From contig NC_088942.1 in NCBI RefSeq assembly GCF_033473495.1, positions 806,001 to 870,000 of the forward strand: a stretch of DNA of 64,000 bases, read 5' to 3'. Both the position numbers and the translations under genes were made by a program. Shown in pieces: positions 54,579-64,000 of this stretch. Position 1 is the first letter of the stretch. Every line of letters begins with the position of its first letter. The notes beneath the pieces were generated by a model. The model was given only the letters and a program-made list of their open reading frames with translations. It had not been told where the DNA came from and made no database searches. The stretch comes from Cercospora beticola. Lineage: Eukaryota; Ascomycota; Dothideomycetes; Mycosphaerellales; Mycosphaerellaceae.

Positions 54579-55427
54579 ATGTCAAGCCTCGCCAAATTCA
54601 TCATTGCCGGCCTCGGCGCAACTGCCGGCGTAACGGCCTACCCACAAGAACAAGCACCAAGCAACACGGTACCAGTCATCTCACAACCGCCAACGCCCTC
54701 CCCAGTAGCATCCAGCGCCGCTGCATCCGCTTCCGCCGCCAACGTCGCCCTCGCCAAAGAAGCTCTTCAAGCCGTAACAAATGTCGGCCGCTTCAACGCC
54801 CTCCTAACAGTTGACGGCGCTGGCCGCGAACTCCTCCCCGACGACACCCTCCGCTCCCGCCTCGTCTTCGACTACGGCGCCCGCGCAAACCCCCTCGGCC
54901 AAGGCGGTCGCTTCATCCTCGCCAACCAAAACACTTTCCCCATCCTCGTAAACCAAGGCATCTCCACCGCCGTCGGTTTCCTCAACCCTTGCTCCATGAA
55001 CTCCCCTCACACCCACCCTCGCGCCACAGAATTCTTCACAGTCATACAAGGCAAATTCCAAACAGGTTTCATGCTCGAAAACGGTTTCCTCGCCAACGCC
55101 ACCGAAGGTCGCCAAACAACACAAGTCTCCGTACAAGAACTCGGACCTTTCCAAGCGACGGTTTTTCCTTTGGGGAGTATTCATTATCAGTTTAATCATC
55201 AATGTGAACCGGCGACGTTTATTGCGACGTTTAATTCTGCGGACCCTGGAACGAGTCAGGTTGCACAGAATTACTTCTTTTTGGATAGTGGGGTTGTGAA
55301 TGTGACATTGGGCGAAATCAACCAGATCGATGGCACGAATATTGAGCAATTCAGGACAAGTCTGCCAGCAAACTTGGTGCAGGCTGTAGACTCGTGCTTG
55401 GCGAGGTGTGGGATTGAGAAGAAGTAG
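54579..55427 (+). CDS. Secreted cupin (spherulin/germin-like), 282 aa
   Basis: Extracellular cupin-fold protein. The signal peptide is residues 1 to about 20 (FIIAGLGATAGVTAYP). A Pro/Ser/Ala linker follows, then one germin-like cupin barrel: the metal-site motif HTHPRATEF (His144, His146, then Glu in ATE), the GLP-style FLNPCSMNS just before it, and the second motif GSIHYQFNH with the remaining His. The three His plus one Glu would bind manganese by family knowledge. Length and the C-terminal helical region (FRTSLPANLVQAV, then LARCGI) match spherulin-1A-type fungal proteins. The catalytic role is unknown; oxalate oxidase or superoxide dismutase activity occurs in some germins. Single exon. 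Confidence 0.85.
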   Translation: MSSLAKFIIAGLGATAGVTAYPQEQAPSNTVPVISQPPTPSPVASSAAASASAANVALAKEALQAVTNVGRFNALLTVDGAGRELLPDDTLRSRLVFDYGARANPLGQGGRFILANQNTFPILVNQGISTAVGFLNPCSMNSPHTHPRATEFFTVIQGKFQTGFMLENGFLANATEGRQTTQVSVQELGPFQATVFPLGSIHYQFNHQCEPATFIATFNSADPGTSQVAQNYFFLDSGVVNVTLGEINQIDGTNIEQFRTSLPANLVQAVDSCLARCGIEKK

Positions 55428-57204
55428 TGCAAGTGGTGATGGGATGATGGGATAATGTTTACTGTTTACTGTTTGTTGCTTGAGTTACCAAGAGGGTGTC
55501 AAGAGGATGAGATGAATGATGTGATGAAGATATTAGACTTGTATATACGCATGAACGAGAAGCCATTGATGATGATGATTACTTCCCACTTTATGTTTGC
55601 GATCTTAAGTCTGCAGGGTCGTTGGTGGATGCTCAAATACTTCGTTGGAGAGAAGGGCTCATCATTCTTACGCGACTATCCTTCAGATAGGGTATACAAA
55701 CTCGTAAATTCTGGTTCCGCATAGCGATTCGTAGAAGGATCTTCAGGAAACAGCTGAACGGCGAAGGTTACGCAAGTTGGAGACGTTCTACTTACCTTGA
55801 TATTGAAATTGTAGCAAGGGAATCGTAGTGGCTCTCTAGCAATGATGATTGCTTTGTTATTTGTGTTAGGTGAGGCAATAGTTGGTTAGGGTTAGGGTTG
55901 TTGGGATCCAAAGAGTGGTTAGAGAGGAAAAACTTACATTGCAAGGGCTAGGCTTGGGGGTGAATTGCCTGCTTGTAGGTTAAAGATTGGATTTTTGGAG
56001 TGGAGATGTAGTGTGAGAAGTGGGTGTACTGTCTTCCGAGGACACTTGGGTTGATTTGCACATAACATTGCTAGAAGAAGGGGTTTGGCTTTGCGTAAGA
56101 TTGGATTGATGATCTTGTCAGTGACGCTGGGAGTTCAAGTGGAGTATTTTGACGCTGAGTCGAGTCGAAGCGTGTGTACATAGGTATATGCATGCTCCAG
56201 GCTTGGATTGCACACAATACCATTGTGTGTCCATCGCCGATTTATGTTAATGAGCGATTGGGAACATGAATATGAAGATTGGGCAGTACGGCGACATTAC
56301 TATGTTATCAGGCAGCTTCTTGCTCTTCTGACGCTCCAGGTCACAATTCTTCCTCTTAATTTCAATGCGAGAAGAGAAAAACGGGGGCGAAGTGTTGTTT
56401 GATGTGGGTCAGGAGTTCTTCTTGCCTCATTGCCTCATTGCCTGAGTATTTCTGATCCCTGCAGGTCGGCTTCGAGCTTGCTTGTCAGCAATTGCGACAC
56501 TTGGTGAAGCAGATCAATTTGCGAATCTGGATGAAACGATGATGGACGAGGCATATACCAGATATCGAACACCCAATGAAGGAGATGTACGATTGTCATG
56601 ATGAAGAGTGGACAGGAAATGTGAAGTCTTGGTCCTGCCTGCCAAATCGAGCTTAGCGCAAGGGGTGCGGAAACAACCACCAGCAAAAGCAAAAGACGAA
56701 GGCACCACTGTGACCCTTCCTTGCAAACAATCTGCATACTATTCAACATTCTCGCAACGATGTGCGCAGAAGTGATTGCGACAGCACGCAACGAATACTA
56801 TTCCACAACATGACGAATCTCGGAAGGATCACATCCAACGGTTCGGACCCAAGAAGCTGCATCCCGACACCGAAGAAAAGGGTAAACGACCAGCGTCTCC
56901 GAAATGACTCGAAGTATTTTGTGCGCCAGAGCAACTGGTTGAACCAAGAAGATGAACTCTCGCATATGCGTGCTTTACCATTCTCGGACGTCACTCAGCT
57001 TACGCGGAGAGGTTGAGCCGTTCGGCGTGAGATAACGAGCAGGAACTTTGTTTCCCATGCAGAAGGTCAAGAGTACCATATAAGATGGCAGCCTCTTTGC
57101 TGCTTCTTGTTGGCACACGAACATTCTCATTCCGGTCTTTACAGCGTGGGCTTAAATGCCTCTAGTCACTCATTTATAACACTTCCAGAGGATCGTTTCG
57201 CACC
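55428..57204. other. Intergenic region, 1.8 kb
   Basis: No gene is supported. It contains a short interstitial telomere-type repeat (55884-55900, listed separately) and TATA-like sequences near 57078 and 57173 just upstream of the next gene. Confidence 0.4.
55884..55900 (+). repeat. Interstitial telomere-type repeat
   Basis: GGTTAGGGTTAGGGTTG is two and a half units of TTAGGG, the telomere repeat of most filamentous fungi, here inside an intergenic region. The tract is short and could be chance. Confidence 0.6.
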
Positions 57205-59181
57205 ATGCATTTTCCCACTTACCTCCTTGGCTTGGCCAGTCTGAGCATCGCCGCTCCCACCGGTAATTATCGACGCGAAGAAGCGGGAGGACTTGGTCTA
57301 GATGCGGTCAGTGGTCTGACTGAGAAGCTTCCTATCGGTGCGCTTGGCAAACGTGGAGAAGGCGGAGCGCTTGAACTGGACTCTGTCAGTGATCTGACTG
57401 AGAAGCTCCCTATCGGCGCGCTTGGTGCACGTGGAGTGGTAGCGAATCCAGTAGCGGGTTCCGAGGACGACATCTTCTGCTCCGATCTTCTCAAGTTGCA
57501 TGGCCAGACCGATGACGAAATTAACTGTATCGATGGACACGGCGATCTCGTTCCATTTGGTGCTATCAAGCGTCGCCAAGAGGAGGGAGGAGAGGAGGAG
57601 GGAGGAGAAGAGGAGGGTGGAGAAGCGCCAGAGGGCCCAGAAGGTCCAGAGGAGCAGCCAGAAGCACCCGAAGCACCCGAAGCAGAGGAGCCTGAAGGGT
57701 CGCAAGCACCAAAAGGGCCAAAGGCACCGAAGGCAAGCAGTGTCGAGCGTCGAAAGGAGAACAAGGCAGAGTCTAAGGACGCAGGAAACCCTCTCGGTGG
57801 CCTTACAGGTGGTCTCCTTCCAGGCATTGTGCGACGTGGGAACCTTGATGGTGTCACTGGCGGAGTTGGTGACCTCACTGGTGGGCTTACGGATGTTACA
57901 AGTGGACTTCCCAACACTGGCAAGCTCGCATCAGACACCCTTCGCCGTGATGTAGGCGGCCTTGACGGTATCACGGGAAGTCTTGGAGGCGTCACTAAGG
58001 GTCTTCCCGATACTAGCAAACTTACCTCCGGCGCTCTTGGACGCCGTGAGATCGCTGGTCTTGACGGCATCGCTGGCGGACTTGGAGGCGACAGCAAGGG
58101 TCTGCCTGACATCGGCAAGCTTACATCAGGTGCTCTTGGACGCCGTGAGATCGCGGGTCTTGAGGGCATCACTGGCGGTCTTGATGGCGTCACCAAAGGT
58201 CTCCCAGATACTGGTAAACTTACATCAGGCACTCTTGGACGTCGTTTCCTCAATGGCGGTACAGTGGATTCTCTGGCTCCTGCAACCGATGGTCTTGGCA
58301 CTGCTACGCAAGGAGTTGGAGCTGCTCTCTCTGCTGCCAAACTTGCTTCAGGCACTCCTCGACGCGATCTTGATGCAAGTGGTGGCGTTCCTGATGTCAA
58401 AGAACTCCGCAAACAAATTGCAGACGATGATTTTTTTCATGGAAAAGGCGACAGTGCCAACGTTGAGGATTCTCCTGAACAAGTCGCTGAGAAAGCCGCT
58501 GATGAAGCTTCTGAAGCGGCCCATGACAGTCTTTTACCAGGCATCCTGCGACGCCTTGAACCTGCTGCTCCCCTGTCTGCCGCCGAGGAGGAAGCTCTCG
58601 GTGGTAAGGGTGAGCTCATTCCAGGCATTCTCCGACGTGACTTGGCCAGCGAGATCAAGCCTTTGGCCGAGGGTTTGAAGCCCGCCCTTGAGCCAATCCC
58701 ATCCATCGACACTACCAAGATGGCGCCAGGCGTCCTCCGACGTGGCGATGCTACTGATATCGAGGCCGCTACCGACGAATTCACAGCGAACATTCTGGAA
58801 AGCGTGTCTGACCTCGGCCGCCGCGCAGAACAATCATCCGCGGACAAGAATGGCAACAAGGCTTCTGCTGTTAAGACCAACCACAAGGCTGCCGTCGAGA
58901 AGGCTGACAATAAGGCCGCCTCTAAGAAGGCTGACAACAAAGCCGCCCTGGAGAAAGCGCACAGCAAGGCTACTGAGAAGACAAGCGGCAAGCCAAAGGG
59001 TGGCCTGCTCGGTCTGCCTGTCCCTGGCGTACTGAGGCGTGACACTCATGACAAGAAGGCTTCCTCGAAAAAGGCTGGCAATCAAAAGTCTGTAGAGAAG
59101 TCGCACAGCAAGGCTACTGAGAAAACGAACGGAAAGCCAAAGGGTGGCCTGCTCGGTCTCCCTGTCCCAGGTGTCCTCTAA
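57205..59181 (+). CDS. Secreted repeat precursor with dibasic-bounded peptides, 658 aa
   Basis: A signal peptide (residues 1 to about 17, LLGLASLSIAAP) is followed by low-complexity modules separated by Arg-Arg or Lys-Arg. First come two related units ending KLPIGALG plus KR or AR, then a Glu/Pro/Gly run (EEEGGEEEGG, residues about 120-170). Four glycine-rich units of about 33 residues follow (GRREIAGLDGI, GGL, KGLPD, GKLTSGALG). Several short segments end in hPG[IV][LV]RR (LLPGIVRR, LLPGILRR, LIPGILRR, APGVLRR, VPGVLRR). The C-terminus has two Lys/Ala-rich repeats, each ending KGGLLGLPVPGVL. The dibasic sites fit Kex2-type processing, and the repeated PG-h-L cores would be released as short peptides. 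A structural wall protein is the alternative. One exon. Confidence 0.75.
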   Translation: MHFPTYLLGLASLSIAAPTGNYRREEAGGLGLDAVSGLTEKLPIGALGKRGEGGALELDSVSDLTEKLPIGALGARGVVANPVAGSEDDIFCSDLLKLHGQTDDEINCIDGHGDLVPFGAIKRRQEEGGEEEGGEEEGGEAPEGPEGPEEQPEAPEAPEAEEPEGSQAPKGPKAPKASSVERRKENKAESKDAGNPLGGLTGGLLPGIVRRGNLDGVTGGVGDLTGGLTDVTSGLPNTGKLASDTLRRDVGGLDGITGSLGGVTKGLPDTSKLTSGALGRREIAGLDGIAGGLGGDSKGLPDIGKLTSGALGRREIAGLEGITGGLDGVTKGLPDTGKLTSGTLGRRFLNGGTVDSLAPATDGLGTATQGVGAALSAAKLASGTPRRDLDASGGVPDVKELRKQIADDDFFHGKGDSANVEDSPEQVAEKAADEASEAAHDSLLPGILRRLEPAAPLSAAEEEALGGKGELIPGILRRDLASEIKPLAEGLKPALEPIPSIDTTKMAPGVLRRGDATDIEAATDEFTANILESVSDLGRRAEQSSADKNGNKASAVKTNHKAAVEKADNKAASKKADNKAALEKAHSKATEKTSGKPKGGLLGLPVPGVLRRDTHDKKASSKKAGNQKSVEKSHSKATEKTNGKPKGGLLGLPVPGVL

Positions 59182-60588
59182 TTTGAGATGAGATACATGA
59201 AGCCGCTGGTGTCGGTATTGGGTCTGACAAACCATTTCTATCTGAGCGTAGGATAATCCCAACTCCAGCTTATGCTCGAGATTGTACGAAGCTGATGAGA
59301 AAAGTAGTGCTCGCCAGCGACTGTGGAGGCGATCATTGGCCTGATGGCGCCGCATCCAGAATTGCAGAGGTTGGCAATGAGGCCTGAGCTTGTAATACTT
59401 TCTGAGTCAACTGAGCATTATGCCTCAACGTAGTACTTCAAAATAATGCTTCAACGCACGTTGCTATGCCTCCGATACAGTTGATTGCTGGCAACAGTTG
59501 ATGGTCAATGGCAACATGAGTCGATAGAGTGGAATGCAAATATCCCCAGCAATGGTTGATGCCCATTTCGTTGTGATAGGTAACACGTGATTATTCAGAA
59601 CGTTACATCGCCGCTCCTTGGTGTTTTTGGACTTGCTGTATTGAGTCTGTGCGATTGCCGCACCGTTTGCAGGAGCCAGCGCGGGTCAGACCGTTCCGAC
59701 TCGGCATGCCGATGCCGGACGGAAGACCAAACTTTCCAGCAACGTCTGGCGTCAGCACCTAACTTCACACCTGCAGCAGGCGGGGAACGACTCTCATATT
59801 TTGGTAATGCTAGAGTTTCGTTTCAAGCCTTGGTCGAAGACAGACATGATGCGAGCAGTGCAGCTTCCTTCCTTCTGCTGCGACTACCGGCAACCACGAA
59901 CGTTCGTAGGAGGGCAGTCGTGTCTCAGAACGAATGCTGCACTGCAGTCACACCTTCACCCAAGCTGTATACCACATGTCTCACACCCTCTCTTCGGCAG
60001 ATAACCGCCCGCTGAACAATTCAATCCCTTCGCCGCGAACCGTGTCCTGTCACCAGCTCGAACAACTGCCCCGAACATGAAGCAATCTCGGACGCCTGTG
60101 GATCGGAGGAGAAAAACCGCTTCATATCGCGTTGTCGGGCCAGTGAGCGCTGATGGCTTCACCGCGGCCCTTGCGGCTGTGGCTGAATAGAATTGTCTGG
60201 TAGCAGTTGTGCGGGAGGATGACCCGCCGCTGGCTCAGGTACGGGGATAAACTTAATTGGATGCATATGCACGTCGTCCCAGACATCAAGAGCACGTCTT
60301 CAATACTGATGGTAAGATCACTGGAAGTTGAGAAACGAGCTGCTTTGATCGTTGACTTTGCAGGCCACAGGAAACGTGCGGTACTTGCGGGGTGCTGGAA
60401 ATGCCTCATCGCTCTGAGACATCACAACGTCTCCTGCAGCAGTGACTTCACTCGTCACAGTGCAAGCCCAGCATGCACAGCTGTAACTGCGATCTCCATG
60501 GCTACCAGGGGCAGAGAGCAACGCTGGCAAGGTTGAGACTCTGTTGACCAATATCGACCTCCCCGTATGACCAGCCTGGCGAGAAAGG
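59182..60588. other. Intergenic region, 1.4 kb
   Basis: A 142-codon plus-strand ORF starts with TTG or weak candidates and shows no convincing domain. No gene is supported. Confidence 0.4.
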
Positions 60589-60749
60589 TATATATGCTGC
60601 CTTCTCTGTCCACTTAGTACTAATCATCACAGCTCCAACAACTCAGCTCTTCACAACACAGCTTCACTCGATCTCATTCGATCTCCCCTCAGTCACCTAC
60701 TCTCGCTCAACACTCTCCCAACTCTCCAAAACAATCCACTTCCATCAAT
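60589..60749 (+). promoter_or_regulatory. TATA box and pyrimidine-rich 5' leader of the repeat protein gene
   Basis: TATATAT at 60589-60595 lies about 155 bp before the ATG. The intervening leader is C/T/A-rich with very few G, as in strongly expressed fungal genes. Transcription start is inferred near 60620. Confidence 0.6.
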
Positions 60750-62555
60750 ATGCGTTTTATCGTGCTCGCAGTTGGCCTTGGTGCCATGCAGGCAGCCTCA
60801 AGAGCCCTTCCGACACGCGGTGGCCTTACCGACCTTCGCAGCCGCAGCGTTTTCAGCGAGAACCTCATTGCGAGACACGATGATGATGACGATTCCGCGC
60901 TGGCAGTGGACCTCGAGGAGGCCGCTTCTCCTGGACACGCGCCGCTCAACCTGAACTCGGAAGACGACGATGATGACGATTCGCACCACCACGGAGAGAC
61001 TTTCGTCGGCAAGCGATGGGGTGGTGGAGGCGGCGGAAACAACCAGCAAGACAACGATTTCCTAGACATTCTGGACAAGGACGCGGGGGCTTCCAAGCGC
61101 GGCGTCGAGCTTCTGGAAGACGACGACGATTTTGATGGCGATCACGTCCTCATTGGCGGTCCAAAGGGCACAACTGTTGGCAATGGTGTAGGAGCAATTG
61201 ACACGACAGAGGACCACCATCATCATAATGATCACGTCCTGATTGGCGGCCCTGAGGCGACTTCGGCCGGAAATGGAGTTGGAACAATCAACACGCGTGC
61301 GAACATCCTCGGTCAAGATGACTCTCAGAAGGCGCACAACTTAAACGGAAACCTGGTTGCTTCGGCGACTGGCAACGGCGTTGGCAAGATCCACGCTCGC
61401 GCAAATATTCTTGGACAGGACGATTCGCAAAAGGCTCACAACTTGAATGGAAACCTCGACGCATCAGCTACCGGAAACGGAGTTGGCAAGATCCACGCTC
61501 GTGCAAACATTCTTGGACAAGATGACTCCCAGAAGGCCCACAACCTCAACGGAAACCTCGATGCATCAGCTACTGGCAACGGTGTAGGTAAAATTCATGC
61601 TCGCGCCAACATTCTCGGCCAAGATCACAGCCAGACAGCTCACAACCTGAACGGAAACCTTGACGCCTCGGCCACTGGAAACGGAGTTGGCAAGATCAAC
61701 GCCCGTGCAAATATTCTCGGTCAGGACCACAGCCAAACCGCTCACAACCTGAACGGAAACCTGGATGCTTCGGCAGTAGGCAATGGAGTTGGAAAGATCA
61801 ACACCCGTGAAGCGCTCAATGTCCTTGGTCAAGACCACTCTCAGACAGCCCACAACTTGAACGGCAACCTTGAGGCATCCGCTACCGGCAACGGCGTTGG
61901 CAAGATCAATGCTCGCGAGACACTCAACATCCTCGGCCAAGACCACTCTCAGACAGCCCACAACTTGAACGGCAACCTGCAGGCATCTGCTGTTGGCAAT
62001 GGAGTGGGCAGCATTCACACCCGCGGACTTATCTCTGACGAGCACTCCGAGGTGACTGATAGCCACTCCGAGAGCAACAACGCTGGTGTCCAGGTGCCTA
62101 CCTCCTCGGTCACTGGTGGTGGCGCATCAGCTGCTGGTAACGACAACCAGGCGCTTAACAACCAGGGAATCAACGCTCGCGGGCTCGTTTCTGACGATGA
62201 CAGCTGGGTGCAGGACAGCCACTCAGAGAGCAACAACGCTGGTGTACAAGTTCCTACCGCACAGGTCAGCGGTGGAGGCGCAGCAGCGGCTGGTAACGAC
62301 AACCAGGCAATCAACAACCAGGCAATCAACGGTCGTGGTCTCTTGGACATCCTTGGAGACGACGATGACTCGCACGAGGACGATGACGATTCCCACCACT
62401 CTCACCACTCTGACGATGATTCCGAGGACGATTCCGCTGACTCAGACTCTCAGTCCAACAACTCGGGAACCCAAGTGCCTACCGCGCAGGTTGGCGGCGA
62501 CGGAGCGGCGGCGGCTGGAAACGACAACCAAGCCGTGAACGTGGACGTTGCATAG
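60750..62555 (+). CDS. Secreted Asp/His-rich protein with seven 34-residue repeats, 601 aa
   Basis: The signal peptide is residues 1 to about 18 (FIVLAVGLGAMQAASR). The N-terminal part has Asp runs next to His (DDDDDS, DDSHHHGE). Two weak precursor units (DHVLIGGP, GNGVG) lead into seven near-perfect 34-36 residue repeats at about 61291-62025: RANILGQD, then AHNLNGNL, then GNGVGKI. Units 6 and 7 carry a two-residue insertion (REALN, RETLN). Three further units of a second type follow (SHSESNNAGVQVP, GGGAAAAGNDNQA), then Asp/His runs. Regular G, N and V spacing suggests a beta-solenoid; the Asp/His patches could bind metal. Arg before each unit is single, so clean Kex2 processing is less likely than in the neighbouring precursors. 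Function unknown. Confidence 0.78.
   Translation: MRFIVLAVGLGAMQAASRALPTRGGLTDLRSRSVFSENLIARHDDDDDSALAVDLEEAASPGHAPLNLNSEDDDDDDSHHHGETFVGKRWGGGGGGNNQQDNDFLDILDKDAGASKRGVELLEDDDDFDGDHVLIGGPKGTTVGNGVGAIDTTEDHHHHNDHVLIGGPEATSAGNGVGTINTRANILGQDDSQKAHNLNGNLVASATGNGVGKIHARANILGQDDSQKAHNLNGNLDASATGNGVGKIHARANILGQDDSQKAHNLNGNLDASATGNGVGKIHARANILGQDHSQTAHNLNGNLDASATGNGVGKINARANILGQDHSQTAHNLNGNLDASAVGNGVGKINTREALNVLGQDHSQTAHNLNGNLEASATGNGVGKINARETLNILGQDHSQTAHNLNGNLQASAVGNGVGSIHTRGLISDEHSEVTDSHSESNNAGVQVPTSSVTGGGASAAGNDNQALNNQGINARGLVSDDDSWVQDSHSESNNAGVQVPTAQVSGGGAAAAGNDNQAINNQAINGRGLLDILGDDDDSHEDDDDSHHSHHSDDDSEDDSADSDSQSNNSGTQVPTAQVGGDGAAAAGNDNQAVNVDVA
61291..62025 (+). repeat. Tandem 102-108-bp coding repeat, seven units
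   Basis: The units encode the 34-residue repeats of the preceding gene. DNA differs mostly at third codon positions while protein is kept, which points to selection on the protein rather than very recent duplication. Confidence 0.8.
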
Positions 62556-63486
62556 ATTTGAGAGTGTTCGAGAATGTTTCGAGCTTGGTGCTTGGCCGAT
62601 CTGTCAGACAGGGGAGGATGTAATGTCTAAGAAGTGGTAATAGGGATAGAAGATGGGCAGGAGTGGTGGTCATTGCACAAAGCTACAAAAGTTATCAAAA
62701 GTTACAATAATGAATGTTGTGTTCTTCACTCTGTTCTCACCTCCCAGTAATGTTCTCTGCCACTCTTCCTACACCGCCATGGGTACGTTGCGAAAGCTTG
62801 AGTGGCGCTTGAACAACCTGCATGATCTTTTACAATGCAATAAATTCTCCACCAGAATTCAGAGCCACCGTGCAACTGCATGCATGGTCTAATGAACTTG
62901 GCCATGGCTCAGGTAGCCGACGCAATATGCAGCACAACGTCACTGACGAAAGGTACACCTTCTGTATGTTTGTGACCAGTTGTATATGCTTCTCTGGGTT
63001 CTTGGATGGCATGCAGATATGAGGGGGCCTGTTTCGTTGCCATAAAAATAGTTTGTGGATCGGAGTCAATGAAGTGCGGTGGTGATTCTGGATGTGTATC
63101 TGCGGTTATGCGGCACGGGAAGTGGCAGGCGTCGCGGATTGGACTGTAAGAAGATATTTTGAATGACAGTGTGGGCTAGTACTGGTAGGTGCTGCCACTG
63201 CTCAGCATCTACATATCTGAAGTTTTCATGCATTTGGAGGAAGTGCTACGACTTGCGGCCGGCACGTGCTTTGACGAACGTTTCTGAACGTTGGACGTTG
63301 TAGAACAAATTTTGGGGGTAATCTGGAGAAGTCGTTCCGAAATAAGAATAGAGCTGCTTCCTTCCTTACCACCACCCTTCTTCCTCTTTCCTGCCTCTTT
63401 TGCGTAAATCGAATCTGATTGCTGCTTGCATTGCTTCTGCCACTTGGTCATCATCACCTGGGTCGCGCATATACAAAGTCACCACG
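62556..63486. other. Intergenic region, 0.9 kb
   Basis: 3' region of the repeat gene and hydrophobin promoter. Nothing else is recognised. Confidence 0.45.
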
Positions 63487-63970
63487 ATGCAAATACTCAT
63501 CTACCTTGTCAGCTCGATTGCGCTGTGCTCGGCTGCGCTCTCCCGCCGACAACAAGAGCGACTATGTCCAATGGAGCTGTACGCGGAAGCGCATTGTTGT
63601 GCGACGAACGAAGCGAGGATTGAGGATCTTTCTTGTGGTCCATGTACGTACTTTCTAAGCAGAAAGCTGCTTCGATCTTCATTTGTTTTCACACTCCTTC
63701 CCAATATTTCTCTGGACATGCGAGTGCAATGATGATGTTCGAGCTGACAGAAGGGACTGCTACTCTTAGTGGAGATCACTCTTGAATCCGTGAGCGCGTT
63801 CGAAGACAATTGTGCGGGGAAAGGATTGAGGGCAAGATGTTGTGCTTCACCGGTAAGTCTTGCTGCATCGCAACACATTTGCGTGGCCGCTGATTGAAAC
63901 ATGATTCTAGGTCGCAGGACAACCTATAAATTGCCAAAGTCCGGGGACTGAAGAGGCTCAGGTGGAGTAG
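63487..63970 (+). CDS. Class II hydrophobin, 99 aa
   Basis: Small secreted amphipathic protein that assembles at air-water and wall surfaces. Exons are 63487-63643, 63770-63852 and 63911-63970. Intron 1 is 126 nt; its acceptor is chosen at TCTTAG because an earlier AG would place a stop in frame. Intron 2 is 58 nt. The signal peptide is residues 1 to about 17 (ILIYLVSSIALCSAA), followed by SRRQQER. The eight-cysteine class II pattern is complete: CPMELYAEAHCC, LSC, then FEDNC, LRARCC and INC. Spacing between the cysteines is short and regular, unlike class I. The C-tail PGTEEAQVE is brief. The gene lies at the window edge beside other surface-protein genes. Confidence 0.88.
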
Positions 63971-64000
63971 AGGAAGCACAGAAGTGGCGCGATTTGTGCT

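Noticed and set aside
57267..58412. 381-codon minus-strand Pro/Ser/Arg-rich ORF
   Set aside because: Mirror image of the Gly/Leu/Arg repeat codons of the secreted precursor; no signal peptide or motif.
61291..62025. CRISPR-like or satellite array
   Set aside because: The 102-bp units are contiguous, in frame and preserved at protein level inside a signal-peptide-bearing gene.

Overview
The window reads as nuclear DNA of a filamentous ascomycete (Pezizomycotina). Almost every gene uses short GT-AG introns of about 46-60 nt, and the families present fit: Zn2Cys6 regulator, DUF1772 protein, WSC-domain protein, class II hydrophobin and Kex2-type secreted repeat precursors. The general look of the proteins suggests a Dothideomycete, but that placement is inference. 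No bacterial, viral or organellar gene was seen. All splice junctions below were read by eye from donor and acceptor motifs, frame and family similarity.

Layout. 0-6 kb: 5' part of the rRNA-processing gene RRP14/SURF6, a proline/serine-rich unknown protein, and a Zn2Cys6 transcription factor. 6-10 kb: a 183-residue unknown protein and a sugar-porter (MFS) gene split by a 569-bp inverted-repeat element with a 4-bp target duplication. 11-20 kb: RING-like protein, DDHD phospholipase, hotdog thioesterase preceded by an overlapping upstream ORF, DUF1772 protein, ribosomal protein eL42. 20-28 kb: F-box/2EXR-like protein, APC-family permease, phosphoribomutase/phosphoglucomutase-type enzyme with an altered metal loop.

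28.6-41.5 kb: four tandem F-box paralogues with a shared C-terminal half (one decayed), a more distant fifth and a sixth in opposite orientation. FEN1, glutaryl-CoA dehydrogenase and a UBC4-type E2 lie among them. 42-46.5 kb: WSC-domain secreted protein, a minus-strand cluster of intron-bearing tRNA-like genes and decayed tRNA relics, and a secreted precursor of five similar units separated by Lys-Arg sites. 47-51 kb: alpha-COP. 52-64 kb: an acidic/basic unknown protein, a secreted cupin, two further secreted low-complexity repeat proteins (one with dibasic-bounded peptides, one with seven 34-residue repeats) and a class II hydrophobin.

Functionally, conserved housekeeping genes are interleaved with two accessory themes: expansion and decay of an F-box family (possible SCF substrate receptors), and secreted cell-surface or processed-peptide proteins concentrated after 42 kb. 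The most notable candidates for undescribed biology are the Kex2-type repeat precursors and the F-box family's shared C-terminal domain.
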